64,000 bases of DNA from Dyella sp. AtDHG13 (GTDB lineage Bacteria > Pseudomonadota > Gammaproteobacteria > Xanthomonadales > Rhodanobacteraceae). Made by a program: the position numbers and the translations under genes. This document shows, one piece after another, positions 52,981 to 61,323 of the stretch. The stretch lies in NCBI RefSeq assembly GCF_003201105.1, contig NZ_QICJ01000004.1:1-64000 (forward strand), read 5' to 3'. Every line of letters starts with the position of its first letter. The stretch's first letter is position 1. The notes beneath the pieces are model-generated. The model did no database searches. It saw nothing but the letters and a program-made list of their open reading frames with translations, and was not told where the DNA came from.

Positions 52981-54879
52981 TTGAAAGTTTCGCGCCTCGC
53001 CTCCGCCACGCTCGCCACGGTCCTTGGCCTGGGCAGTTTTGCGGCACTCGCCGACGTTCCTGCGCCGCAGGATGTTCCGTTCAACGGCACGCTGAAGATC
53101 AACGTCGACGCGACCGACATCGCGCACCGCGTGTTCCGCGTGCATGAAACGGTGCCGGCGCAGGCGGGCCCACTGACCCTGCTGTATCCGCAGTGGTTGC
53201 CGGGCAACCATTCGCCGACGGGTTCGATCGACAAGCTCGCCGGCCTGGTGGTGAAGGCGAACGGCAAGGTCATTCCGTGGAAGCGCGATCCGCTCAACGT
53301 GTTCGCCTTCCACGTCGACGTGCCGCAGGGCGCGAGCGAAGTGGAGGTGGAGTTTCAGTTCCTTTCCGCGCAGGACACCCGCCAGGGCCGCGTGGTGATG
53401 ACGCCGGAAATGCTCAACCTGCAGTGGAATTCCGTGTCGGTGTATCCGGCCGGTTATTTCGCGCGCCAGATCAAGGCGGAAACCCGCGTGACCTTCCCGG
53501 CTGGCTGGCAGTACGGCAGCGCGCTGGAAATGGCCTCACGCGATGGCGACACGGTGAGCTTCAAGCCTATCGATTACGAAAACCTGGTCGACTCGCCGAT
53601 CTACGCCGGCAAGTACTTCAAGCGCGTGGACCTGGACCCGGGCGCGAAGACGCCGGTGTTCCTCAACATCGTGGCGGACGATCCGAAATACCTGGAGATC
53701 AAGCCCGAGCAGCTGAAGCTGCACCAGAACCTGGTGCAGCAGATGTACAAGCTGTATGGCGCACACCATTACGACCATTACGACTTCCTGTTCTCGCTGA
53801 GCGACAAGATGTCGGGCAATGGCCTGGAGCATCACCGCTCCAGCGAGAACGGCGTGGGTCCCGGCTATTTCACCGAATGGGACAAGAGCACGATCATGCG
53901 TGACCTGCTCCCGCATGAGTTCAACCATTCCTGGGACGGCAAGTACCGTCGCGGCGCGGATCTGTCCACACCGAACTTCAACGTGCCCATGCAGGACAGC
54001 CTGCTGTGGGTGTACGAAGGCCAGACACAGTTCTGGGGCTACGTGATGGCCGCGCGCTCGGGCCTGTGGAAGCAGGACCAGGCGCTGGACATGCTGGCCA
54101 ACGTGGCCGCCACCTACGATCGCGGCCGCCCGGGCCTGCAGCAGTGGCGCAACATCCAGGACACCACCAACGACCCGATCATCGCCATGCGCCGGCCGCT
54201 GCCGTACCGCAATTACCAGATGAGCGAGGACTACTACTCCGGCGGCCAGATGATCTGGCTGGATGTGGACGGCAAGCTGCGCGACCTCACCGGCGACAAG
54301 CGCTCCATCGACGATTTCGCCAAGGCCTTCTTCGGCATGAAGAACGGCGAGTGGGACGTCAACACCTACACCTTCGAGGACGTGGTGAAGACGCTCAACG
54401 GCATCACGCCGTACGACTGGGCCACCTACCTGCGCGAACGCCTGGACGGCCACGGTCCGCTGATCGGCGGCTTCGAGGCGAATGGCTGGAAGCTGGTCTA
54501 CAACGACAAGGCCTCCGATGTCGCCAAGGCGGTGGAGACCCGCTACGGCGGTCCCAACCTCACTTATTCGCTGGGCCTGTCGATGGGCAAGAGCGGCGAC
54601 ATCGTCGACGTGCTATGGGATGGCCCCGCCTTCAAGGCCGGCCTGTCGCCCGGCATGAAGATCGTCGCCGTCAACGGCAAGGAGTATTCCGGCGACGCCA
54701 TCAAGGACGCCGTGACCGCCGCCGCGAAGGACAAGAACCAGCCGGTGGAACTGCTGGTGAAGAACTTCGACGAGTACAAAACGCTGCGCATCGACTACCA
54801 CGATGGCCTGAAGTATCCGCACCTGGAGCGCATCAGCGGCAAGCCGGACCGCCTCTCGGAGCTGCTCAAGGCGCGCTGA
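52981..54879 (+). CDS. M61-family glycyl aminopeptidase with PDZ domain
   Basis: 632 residues. TTG at 52981 with AGGAG six bases upstream gives a Sec signal peptide (~1-24, ...FAALA); a longer ATG frame has no such signal. The catalytic domain has the zinc motif HEFNH (312-316) and further metal ligand Glu in LWVYEGQTQFWG; PDZ domain ~515-600 (LDVLWDGPAFKAGLSPGMKI-like fold). Family members remove N-terminal Gly/Ala from peptides in the periplasm. Monocistronic. Confidence 0.85.
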   Translation: MKVSRLASATLATVLGLGSFAALADVPAPQDVPFNGTLKINVDATDIAHRVFRVHETVPAQAGPLTLLYPQWLPGNHSPTGSIDKLAGLVVKANGKVIPWKRDPLNVFAFHVDVPQGASEVEVEFQFLSAQDTRQGRVVMTPEMLNLQWNSVSVYPAGYFARQIKAETRVTFPAGWQYGSALEMASRDGDTVSFKPIDYENLVDSPIYAGKYFKRVDLDPGAKTPVFLNIVADDPKYLEIKPEQLKLHQNLVQQMYKLYGAHHYDHYDFLFSLSDKMSGNGLEHHRSSENGVGPGYFTEWDKSTIMRDLLPHEFNHSWDGKYRRGADLSTPNFNVPMQDSLLWVYEGQTQFWGYVMAARSGLWKQDQALDMLANVAATYDRGRPGLQQWRNIQDTTNDPIIAMRRPLPYRNYQMSEDYYSGGQMIWLDVDGKLRDLTGDKRSIDDFAKAFFGMKNGEWDVNTYTFEDVVKTLNGITPYDWATYLRERLDGHGPLIGGFEANGWKLVYNDKASDVAKAVETRYGGPNLTYSLGLSMGKSGDIVDVLWDGPAFKAGLSPGMKIVAVNGKEYSGDAIKDAVTAAAKDKNQPVELLVKNFDEYKTLRIDYHDGLKYPHLERISGKPDRLSELLKAR

Positions 54880-54887
54880 TCGGCGCG

Positions 54888-54977
54888 CCCCTTCTCCCTC
54901 TCCCCTTCGGGGCGCGCGGGGAGCAGCCAAGGATGGCTGCAGCTTTGAGGAGCGCGGAGAGGGCTGGGGCGAGGGGC
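54888..54977. repeat. Imperfect intergenic palindromic element
   Basis: CCCTTCTCCCTCTCCCC near 54888 faces GGAGAGGGCTGGGGCGAGGG near 54956 in inverted orientation, with an inner hairpin GCAGCCAAGGATGGCTGC. The layout resembles the short non-coding palindromes found between genes in Xanthomonadales. Confidence 0.55.
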
Positions 54978-55044
54978 CAATTTCGCCCCAGGCCGCCTCT
55001 TTGCCCAGCCGACCCACGACATGGGCGCCGGCCCCCAACTCCGC

Positions 55045-55050
55045 TATACT
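55045..55050 (+). promoter_or_regulatory. Probable -10 element of the tRNA-Arg promoter
   Basis: TATACT followed by a GC-rich discriminator (GCGCGTCC), as in stringently controlled stable-RNA promoters; ~54 bases before the mature tRNA. The -35 is not clear. Confidence 0.5.
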
Positions 55051-55103
55051 GCGCGTCCGCCGTGCGCCGGACCTACCGGTCCAGCCCACGCGCCAACGCT
55101 CAA

Positions 55104-55180
55104 GCGCCCGTAGCTCAGCCGGATAGAGTAGTGGCTTCCGAAGCCATTGGTCGGGGGTTCGAATCCCTCCGGGCGCGCCA
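55104..55180 (+). tRNA. tRNA-Arg (anticodon CCG)
   Basis: 77 bases with encoded CCA. Acceptor stem GCGCCCG/CGGGCGC, D-loop GCTCAGCCGGATAGAG, anticodon loop TTCCGAA giving CCG (reads CGG), T-arm GGGGGTTCGAATCCCTC and discriminator G. CGG is a common Arg codon in this GC-rich genome. Confidence 0.95.
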
Positions 55181-55354
55181 TGTCATGCATCAAACCCTTC
55201 CCATCGCCGGGGAGGGTTTTTTGTTTGCGCGATGGGCGAGACGTTTCCCCCATGCCATGCGCCGATCACGCCGATGCCTGAAACCAGGCCCGGGCGGCTG
55301 GCGTCGTCGCGGCCGATGCGCTTCAATCGGGCCTCTTCACCTGGGGCACTCGCG

Positions 55355-56221
55355 ATGCAGCGACCTGACGTCAAGGCCTTCTTCGACGAGGCGACCAACA
55401 CTTTCAGCTATGCCGTGTGGGATCCCGCGACGCAGAAGGCCGCCGTGATCGACAGCGTGCTGGACTACGACCCTGTCTCGGGCCGCACACGCCGCGATTC
55501 GGCCGACGCCTTGATCGACTTCGTGCAGGCGCAGGGGCTGACGGTACAGTGGATCATCGACACGCACGTGCACGCAGATCATCTTTCCGCCGCGCCCTAC
55601 GTGCAGTCCCGGCTGGGCGGCGCGCTCGCCATCGGCGAGCACATCCGCGACGTGCAGGAAACCTTCGGCCGCATCTTCAACGTGGGCAGCGAGTTCCAGC
55701 GCGACGGCAGCCAGTTCGACCACCTGTTCAAGGACGGCGAGCATTACCGGCTGGGCAGCATCGAGGCGGTGGCCCTGCACACGCCGGGACACACGCCGGC
55801 CTGCATGACGCACGTGATCGGTGATGCCGCCTTCGTGGGCGACACCTTGTTCATGCCCGACTTCGGCACGGCGCGCTGCGACTTCCCGGGCGGCGATGCG
55901 CGCACGCTGTACCGCTCCATCCAGCGCATCTTCGCCCTGCCGGACGACACCCGCGTGTTCCTCTGCCACGACTACAAGACGCCGGGCCGCGACGGCTTCG
56001 TGCACGAAACCAGCGTGGGCGCGGAACGGCGCGAGAATATCCATGTGCGCGAAGGCACGGCGGAGGAAGAATTCGTGCGGATGCGCAGCGCGCGTGATGC
56101 GACGCTCGCCATGCCGCGCCTGCTGCTGCCCTCGGTGCAGGTGAATATGCGCGGCGGAAAATTTCCGCCCGCGGAAGACAACGGCGTGGCCTACCTCAAG
56201 ATACCACTCGACGCGCTGTGA
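55355..56221 (+). CDS. MBL-fold metallo-hydrolase (ETHE1/BlhB-like)
   Basis: 288 residues, ATG 55355. Metal motif THVHADH (70-76; His71, His73, Asp75, His76), second ligand His in HTPGHTPACM and FVGDTLF; CHDY near the C-terminus. Family members with this pattern are glutathione-persulfide dioxygenases (ETHE1) or related hydrolases, acting in sulfide detoxification. No rhodanese or sqr neighbour is visible, so assignment stays at family level. Confidence 0.85.
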   Translation: MQRPDVKAFFDEATNTFSYAVWDPATQKAAVIDSVLDYDPVSGRTRRDSADALIDFVQAQGLTVQWIIDTHVHADHLSAAPYVQSRLGGALAIGEHIRDVQETFGRIFNVGSEFQRDGSQFDHLFKDGEHYRLGSIEAVALHTPGHTPACMTHVIGDAAFVGDTLFMPDFGTARCDFPGGDARTLYRSIQRIFALPDDTRVFLCHDYKTPGRDGFVHETSVGAERRENIHVREGTAEEEFVRMRSARDATLAMPRLLLPSVQVNMRGGKFPPAEDNGVAYLKIPLDAL

Positions 56222-56251
56222 CAGCCGGGCTCAAGCGCTGACGCCATCGGC

Positions 56252-56287
56252 GGCGCGCCCGCCTCTGTCGAAGCGGGCGCGCCTTTC
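56252..56287. terminator. Hairpin between MBL and CsbD genes
   Basis: GGCGCGCCCGC and GCGGGCGCGCC (11-bp stem, 10-base loop) followed by TTTCCC. Located between two convergent genes. Confidence 0.7.
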
Positions 56288-56309
56288 CCGATGCGTCGGA
56301 GGTACTCCG

Positions 56310-56516
56310 TCAGTGATGCTTGATCTCTTTCTCGAAGGCCTTGACCTGTTTCATGGCCTCGTCGCGTGCGATGCCGTAGCGCTCCTGCAGCTTGCCTGAC
56401 AGGTACTCGGCATTGCCTTCGGCGACCTTGAGGTCGTCATCGGTGAGCTTTCCCCAGTGCTGCTTGATCTGGCCGCTGAGCTGTTTCCAATGCCCCTGGA
56501 TGGTGTCTTGATTCAT
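56310..56516 (-). CDS. CsbD-family stress-response protein
   Basis: 68 residues, four-helix CsbD/YjbJ-like: [19 protein letters not shown] and [22 protein letters not shown] match the family. Members are general-stress proteins of unknown molecular role, strongly induced in stationary phase. Divergent, across ~295 bp, from the HdeD-like gene. A palindrome lies at 56545-56560. Confidence 0.85.
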   Translation of the reverse strand: MNQDTIQGHWKQLSGQIKQHWGKLTDDDLKVAEGNAEYLSGKLQERYGIARDEAMKQVKAFEKEIKHH

Positions 56517-56544
56517 GACTGATCCTCATTGGGTGTCGGAGAGA

Positions 56545-56560
56545 CGCAATGCGCATTGCG
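56545..56560. promoter_or_regulatory. Perfect 16-bp palindrome upstream of csbD-like gene
   Basis: CGCAATGCGCATTGCG, 29 bases before the CsbD start in the divergent region; a candidate operator. Nothing else clear in 56517-56811. Confidence 0.45.
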
Positions 56561-56811
56561 AGGATCGATTCGAGCAGCGCGCAGGTTAAGCGCGCGTACG
56601 CATCGTGTCGTGGATGTGCGTATCGTTCACGCACACCTGACGCGGCGGCCTTCGCGTGTCCTCCACATGCAAGATGCGTCGATGGTGTCTCGCCTGTTTG
56701 TGCGACGAAAACGAGAGAGTCCCTTATGGCCGGCCCCGGAGCCATGGTGTCTACTCGCGGTGCGCGCGAGCCACTTGCGGCCCGACCGTCAACTCAAAGG
56801 AGAGTCATGTC

Positions 56812-57363
56812 ATGAGTTCCATACTGCAGCGTGGCGTCAGCCGCACCGGCTGGCTGCTGGTGATCTATGGCGTCATCTCCATCCTGTTCGGCCTCAGCGC
56901 CATGCTGTGGCCCGGCAGCACGGTGGTCGCACTGGCCTGGGCGTTCGGCGTCATGGCGCTGGCCGAGGGCATCATCAGCGTGTTCGCTCTGTTCAACCGC
57001 CACGTCGCCGTGTCGCGCGGCTGGCTGGTGCTCTACGCGCTGGCGTCGATCGTGTTCGGCCTGCTGGCCATCATGCACCCGCTGGCGGTGGTCAACGTGC
57101 TGCTGATCTTCCTGGCGGCGTGGCTGATCGTGGCGGGCGTGTACCGCATCGTGTTCGCCATCCGCGTGCGCAAGGAGATCCAGGGCGAATGGCTGATCGC
57201 GCTGAGCGGCGTGCTGGCCATCGTGCTCGGTGGCCTGCTGCTGGCGTATCCGGTGGCCGGCGTGCTGACCCTGGCCATCTGGATCGGGGCGGCGGCGCTG
57301 GTGTACGGCATCCTGCAGGTGGCGGCCGGCGTGCGCATGCATCGCTGGAAGCGCGTGCTCTGA
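56812..57363 (+). CDS. HdeD-family membrane protein
   Basis: 183 residues, six membrane segments arranged as three repeated hairpins (GWLLVIYGVISILFGLSAML, GWLVLYALASIVFGLLAIM, GEWLIALSGVLAIVLGGLLL), the three-fold repeat of the HdeD/DUF308 family. In E. coli HdeD is an acid-resistance membrane protein. AAAGGAG precedes the ATG; a two-codon ATG-TCA-TGA sits just before and overlaps it, which could reduce initiation. Ends at a bidirectional hairpin. Confidence 0.85.
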   Translation: MSSILQRGVSRTGWLLVIYGVISILFGLSAMLWPGSTVVALAWAFGVMALAEGIISVFALFNRHVAVSRGWLVLYALASIVFGLLAIMHPLAVVNVLLIFLAAWLIVAGVYRIVFAIRVRKEIQGEWLIALSGVLAIVLGGLLLAYPVAGVLTLAIWIGAAALVYGILQVAAGVRMHRWKRVL

Positions 57364-57381
57364 TCCAGGCATGCAACGCGA

Positions 57382-57412
57382 CGAAAAAGGCGCCCAGCGG
57401 GCGCCTTTTTCG
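57382..57412. terminator. Bidirectional rho-independent terminator
   Basis: CGAAAAAGGCGCCC and GGGCGCCTTTTTCG, three-base loop, T-runs on both strands. Serves HdeD (plus) and the lipoprotein gene (minus). Confidence 0.9.
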
Positions 57413-57430
57413 TGTGGAACGTAGAGAAGA

Positions 57431-58027
57431 TCATCCGCGCACTTCGAAGCCTTCCGACGCCACCGGTTTGCCGTTGAGCGAAATGACCACCTTGTACTTG
57501 CCCTTGGGCCATGCGTTCGGGTTCTGCACCTTGAACGTGGTCACGGCCGGGCCATCGGTGGCGATGGATTCGGTGGTGGTGCTGAAGGTTTCGTCCTTGC
57601 CTTCGAGATAGCTCCACTGCGCATTCAGCGTGGCGTTGTCGGAGGTGCCGATGGTGGCGACGCTGGCGTAGATGGCCTTGTCTTCCGGCGCGAACTGCCG
57701 CTGCTCCTTGCTGATCGCCAACCCCGCATCGACCTGGCTGCCGATGGTCACGGCGGCCACACGGATGGCGCCGCCGTTCACGCTGGCGGATTTTCCGGTG
57801 GTCTGGGCGGGCGCCGGCGCAGTGCTGGTGGGCGAGGGTGCGCTGCGTTCGGGCGCCGGTGCCGTGGCGGGCGGCACGGGTGCCGGCACCGCCGGCGCGG
57901 GCGCGCTGGACGTGGGCGCGGTAGGTGTGGTGTTGGACGCTTCCTGGTTCTTGCCGCACGCGCTGAGCACAAGCAGGCCGGCAAGGGTCGCGCAGTACAA
58001 AGCCGTTTTGCGTGGCTGGATATTCAT
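57431..58027 (-). CDS. Lipoprotein with Pro/Ala-rich linker, unknown
   Basis: 198 residues. Signal peptide with lipobox VLSAC (Cys ~24), then ~55 residues rich in Ala, Pro, Thr and Ser forming a linker, and a C-terminal beta-sandwich domain ~85-198 (AIRVAAVTIGSQVD, ATLNAQWSYLEGKDETFSTT, YKVVISLNGKPVASEGFEV) resembling small immunoglobulin-like or invasin-type folds. Envelope-anchored; function unknown. Single gene. Confidence 0.75.
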   Translation of the reverse strand: MNIQPRKTALYCATLAGLLVLSACGKNQEASNTTPTAPTSSAPAPAVPAPVPPATAPAPERSAPSPTSTAPAPAQTTGKSASVNGGAIRVAAVTIGSQVDAGLAISKEQRQFAPEDKAIYASVATIGTSDNATLNAQWSYLEGKDETFSTTTESIATDGPAVTTFKVQNPNAWPKGKYKVVISLNGKPVASEGFEVRG

Positions 58028-58173
58028 GACTGACCCCGTGGCTGGTGGCGACTCACACCCGGCCGGCTGTTGGGTCGGTGCCGGGCGGCGATCCCGTGCA
58101 GGCTAGCCCCGGCGATATGAAGCTGCGATTACTGCGCCATGCCGTGGACGCGCACTTAACGCGCCAGTTCACG

Positions 58174-58998
58174 CTACTGGCGCGCGCCGCGCGGATTGCC
58201 GGGGCGCTCGGTGCCCGTGCTGCGATAGGGGTTGATGTCCAGCCCGCCGCGCCGCGTGTAGCGCGCGTACACGTTGAGTTGCTCCGGCCGGCAGCGCTGC
58301 ATCACGTCCACGAAAATGCGCTCCACGCACTGCTCGTGGAACTCGTTGTGATTGCGGAACGACACCAGGTAGCGCAGCAGTCCGGCGCGGTCGATGCGCG
58401 CGCCGCGGTAATGGATCTGCACGCTGCCCCAATCCGGTTGTCCGGTGACGGGACAGTTGGAGCGCAGCAGGTTGGACACCAGAGCCTCTTCCATCACCGG
58501 CTTGGTGCTGTCCGCCGTGAGGTAGTCGGCGCGCGGCGGGCCGTAGTCGTCGATGTCGATGGGGAGATCGTCGATCAGCGTGCCCATGAGGTCGATCACC
58601 GCGTGGCCGCGTGCGCGCGCATCGGTCAGCGCCACATCCACGGTGGCGCCCGCCGCGGCGGAAAGATCCTTCGCCAGCGTCGCGCTCAACTGCTCGCGGC
58701 TGTCGACGCGCTCCTGCGAAAAACCGTTGAGATAGAGCTTGAACGATTTGGACTCGATGATGTTCGGCGAGCTGGCCGGCACGCGGAACTCGGCCAGCGC
58801 CACCACCGGCTTGCCGCGCGCGTCGAGCCAGGACAGCTCATAGGCGTTCCAGATGTCCTCGCCGTGGAACGGCAGCGGCGCGGACACGCCGATCTCGTCG
58901 CGCTTGGCCTGGCGCGGGATGGGAAACAGCAGGGAAGGGTCGTAGCGGTCGGCGTAGACCGTGGTCTTGCCGAGCGGGGAGTGTTCGGGAGTGCTCAT
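58174..58998 (-). CDS. queF: NADPH-dependent 7-cyano-7-deazaguanine reductase QueF (bimodular)
   Basis: 274 residues, the bimodular gammaproteobacterial form. Catalytic Cys182 in [15 protein letters not shown], with Asp189; NADPH-region [14 protein letters not shown]. Catalyses the last step making preQ1 before insertion into tRNA as queuosine precursor. ATG 58998; a longer frame runs into the divergent M1 gene. No other queuosine genes adjacent. Confidence 0.95.
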   Translation of the reverse strand: MSTPEHSPLGKTTVYADRYDPSLLFPIPRQAKRDEIGVSAPLPFHGEDIWNAYELSWLDARGKPVVALAEFRVPASSPNIIESKSFKLYLNGFSQERVDSREQLSATLAKDLSAAAGATVDVALTDARARGHAVIDLMGTLIDDLPIDIDDYGPPRADYLTADSTKPVMEEALVSNLLRSNCPVTGQPDWGSVQIHYRGARIDRAGLLRYLVSFRNHNEFHEQCVERIFVDVMQRCRPEQLNVYARYTRRGGLDINPYRSTGTERPGNPRGARQ

Positions 58999-59147
58999 GC
59001 GCCCATTGTACCGTCTCGGCGGCATCGGCCCGCCGGGGCTCTTCGCATGAAGCTGCGGGGCCGCCCATGACCACTGGCCCGGTTCATGCCCGGACCCGCC
59101 GCCTATAGTGTCCGGTGAAACCTGGGGAGCCTTGAGGAATACGCCTG

Positions 59148-61115
59148 ATGAAGAAACTCGTCCTGGCCTGCGCCGTTGCGGCGGGCCTGCTTGCGGCTGG
59201 CGCAGCGAGCGCACCGGCCTTCGCCGATGGCACGGACGCCGCTTTCGATCCCCAGGCGCTGTTCGCGCCGCTCTCGCTGCCCGATGCGCCCAACGCCTTC
59301 CGCGACGGCGCCGGCAAGCCCGGCCCGCAGTTCTGGCAGAACCGCGTGGACTACGCCATCCAGGCGGCCATCGAGCCCGCCACGCATACGCTGCGCGGCG
59401 ACGAAACCATCACCTACACCAACCACAGCCCCGACGCGCTGGACGTGCTGTGGGTGCAGTTGGACCAGAACATCTACCGCCGCGATTCGCGCGCCTCGCT
59501 CGGCTCGCCGCGCCCGCGCAACGACTTCACCGACGGCTACCAGATCGACGCGGTGGAAGTGGACGGCACGCCCGTGCATTTCCTCGTCGACGACACGCGC
59601 ATGCGCGTGGACCTGCCGCAGGCGCTGGCGGCCGGCGGCAAGCAGGCGAAGCTGCGCATCCGCTATCACTACACGGTGCCGGGCACCTGGGGCGGGCGCA
59701 CCGCCGTGACGCCGACCAAGAACGGCGACATCTACGAGATCGCCCAGTGGTTCCCGCGCATGGCCGTGTACGACGACCTGCGCGGCTGGGACACGCAGCC
59801 TTATCTCGGCTCGGAGTTCTACCTGGAATACGGCAACATCGACTATGCCGTGACCGTGCCGTGGAATTACATCGTCGCCGGCTCCGGCGCGCTCACCAAC
59901 GGCAGCGAGGTGCTCACCGCCACGCAGCAGAAGCGCCTTGCGCAGGCCGCGCAGAGCGACAGCACGGTGATGATCCGCTCGCCGCAGGAAGTGAACGACC
60001 CGGCCAGCCATCCGAAGCAGGCTGGCACGCAGACCTGGCGCTTCCACATGGAGCACACGCGCGACGTGGCCTTCGCCGCCTCACCCGCCTTCGTGTGGGA
60101 CGCCGCGCGCATCAACCTGCCCGAGGGCAAGCACGCGCTCGCCATGTCGGTGTATCCGGTGGAAGGCGTGGGCAAGGATGCGTGGAATCGTTCCACCGAA
60201 TACGTGAAGGGCGCGATCGAGCACTTTTCCGCCAAGTGGTACGCGTACCCGTGGCCGGTCGCGGTGAACCTGGGCGGGCACGGCGCGGGCATGGAATACC
60301 CCGGCATCGTGTTCGACGGCTACGACGACAAGGGCCCGATGCTGTTCTGGATCACCGCGCACGAACTCGGCCACGGCTGGTTCCCGATGATCGTGGGCTC
60401 CAACGAGCGCCGCCACGCCTTCATGGACGAAGGCTTCAACACCTTCATCGACGTCTATGCCTCCGACGCCTTCAACAAGGGCGAGTTCGCGCCCAAGCGC
60501 GACAGCGAATACGCGCCCAAGGGCGGCAATCCGGTGGACGAAATCCTGCCCGTGCTCGCCGATGCCAATGCGCCCACGCTGATGGCGCACGCCGATTCGG
60601 TGTCGGAGAAATACCGGCACTCAGTGAGCTACTTCAAGGGCGCGCTGGGCCTGGTGCTGCTGCGCGAGCAGATCCTCGGGCCCGAGCGCTTCGATCCGGC
60701 CTTCCGCAAATACATCGCCACCTGGGCGTATCACCACCCCACGCCGTCGGATTTCTTCCGCTTCATGAGCAGCGAGGCGGGCGAGGATCTGTCGTGGTGG
60801 TGGCGCGGCTGGTACCTCAACAACTGGCAGCTCGACATGGGCGTAAGCGGCGCGAGCTACGTGGACAACGATCCGGCCAAGGGCGTGCAGGTGTCGCTCG
60901 TGAGCAAGCAAAAGCTGGTGATGCCGGCCACGCTGCGCGTCGACTACGCCGACGGCAGCCACGAGGACGTGCGCGTGCCGGTGGAGGCGTGGCGGCAGAG
61001 TGCGACGCCGAAGCTGGCCTTGCATACGGGCAAGCGCATCAAGGCGGTGACGCTGGATCCGGAGCACAAGTTGCCGGATGCGGATCGGGCGAATAACAGC
61101 TATACGATGCCTTGA
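59148..61115 (+). CDS. Exported M1-family metallopeptidase
   Basis: 655 residues; signal peptide ~1-26 (...PAFA-DG). Catalytic zinc motif HELGH (405-409) and Glu428 (DEGF) give HExxH-x18-E; the exopeptidase GxMEN loop is GAGMEYPG. A two-domain aminopeptidase with ~250-residue N-terminal beta-saddle. Periplasmic peptide trimming. Divergent from queF, ~150 bp between. Confidence 0.9.
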   Translation: MKKLVLACAVAAGLLAAGAASAPAFADGTDAAFDPQALFAPLSLPDAPNAFRDGAGKPGPQFWQNRVDYAIQAAIEPATHTLRGDETITYTNHSPDALDVLWVQLDQNIYRRDSRASLGSPRPRNDFTDGYQIDAVEVDGTPVHFLVDDTRMRVDLPQALAAGGKQAKLRIRYHYTVPGTWGGRTAVTPTKNGDIYEIAQWFPRMAVYDDLRGWDTQPYLGSEFYLEYGNIDYAVTVPWNYIVAGSGALTNGSEVLTATQQKRLAQAAQSDSTVMIRSPQEVNDPASHPKQAGTQTWRFHMEHTRDVAFAASPAFVWDAARINLPEGKHALAMSVYPVEGVGKDAWNRSTEYVKGAIEHFSAKWYAYPWPVAVNLGGHGAGMEYPGIVFDGYDDKGPMLFWITAHELGHGWFPMIVGSNERRHAFMDEGFNTFIDVYASDAFNKGEFAPKRDSEYAPKGGNPVDEILPVLADANAPTLMAHADSVSEKYRHSVSYFKGALGLVLLREQILGPERFDPAFRKYIATWAYHHPTPSDFFRFMSSEAGEDLSWWWRGWYLNNWQLDMGVSGASYVDNDPAKGVQVSLVSKQKLVMPATLRVDYADGSHEDVRVPVEAWRQSATPKLALHTGKRIKAVTLDPEHKLPDADRANNSYTMP

Positions 61116-61139
61116 TCTACGCCTCTACCTTACCTAGAA

Positions 61140-61264
61140 CGTCATTCCGGCGAAGGCCGGAATCCAGTGTCGTCAGTGCTCGGTTTTCGCCTCTGATCAC
61201 CCGGATGCTCAGCGCGAAAACCGAACTTCTCGGCCACTGGATCCCGGCCTGCGCCGGAATGACG
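61140..61264. repeat. Dispersed intergenic inverted repeat, copy E
   Basis: Left arm from 61140 (CGTCATTCCGGCGAAGGCCGG) and right arm 61235-61264 (CACTGGATCCCGGCCTGCGC and beyond) are reverse complements with changes. Same family as 8461-8607. Confidence 0.75.
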
Positions 61265-61323
61265 CTTTAGGAAATTCGGCGCTAGCGTGAGCGCTGCGTA
61301 TCTTCAATGAGAGACAAACAACC

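Noticed and set aside
55182-55355. A longer start for the MBL hydrolase (ATG 55232)
   Set aside because: The extra residues are low-complexity and Pro/Arg-rich, and overlap the region just after the tRNA; homologues start at MQRPDVKAFFD.
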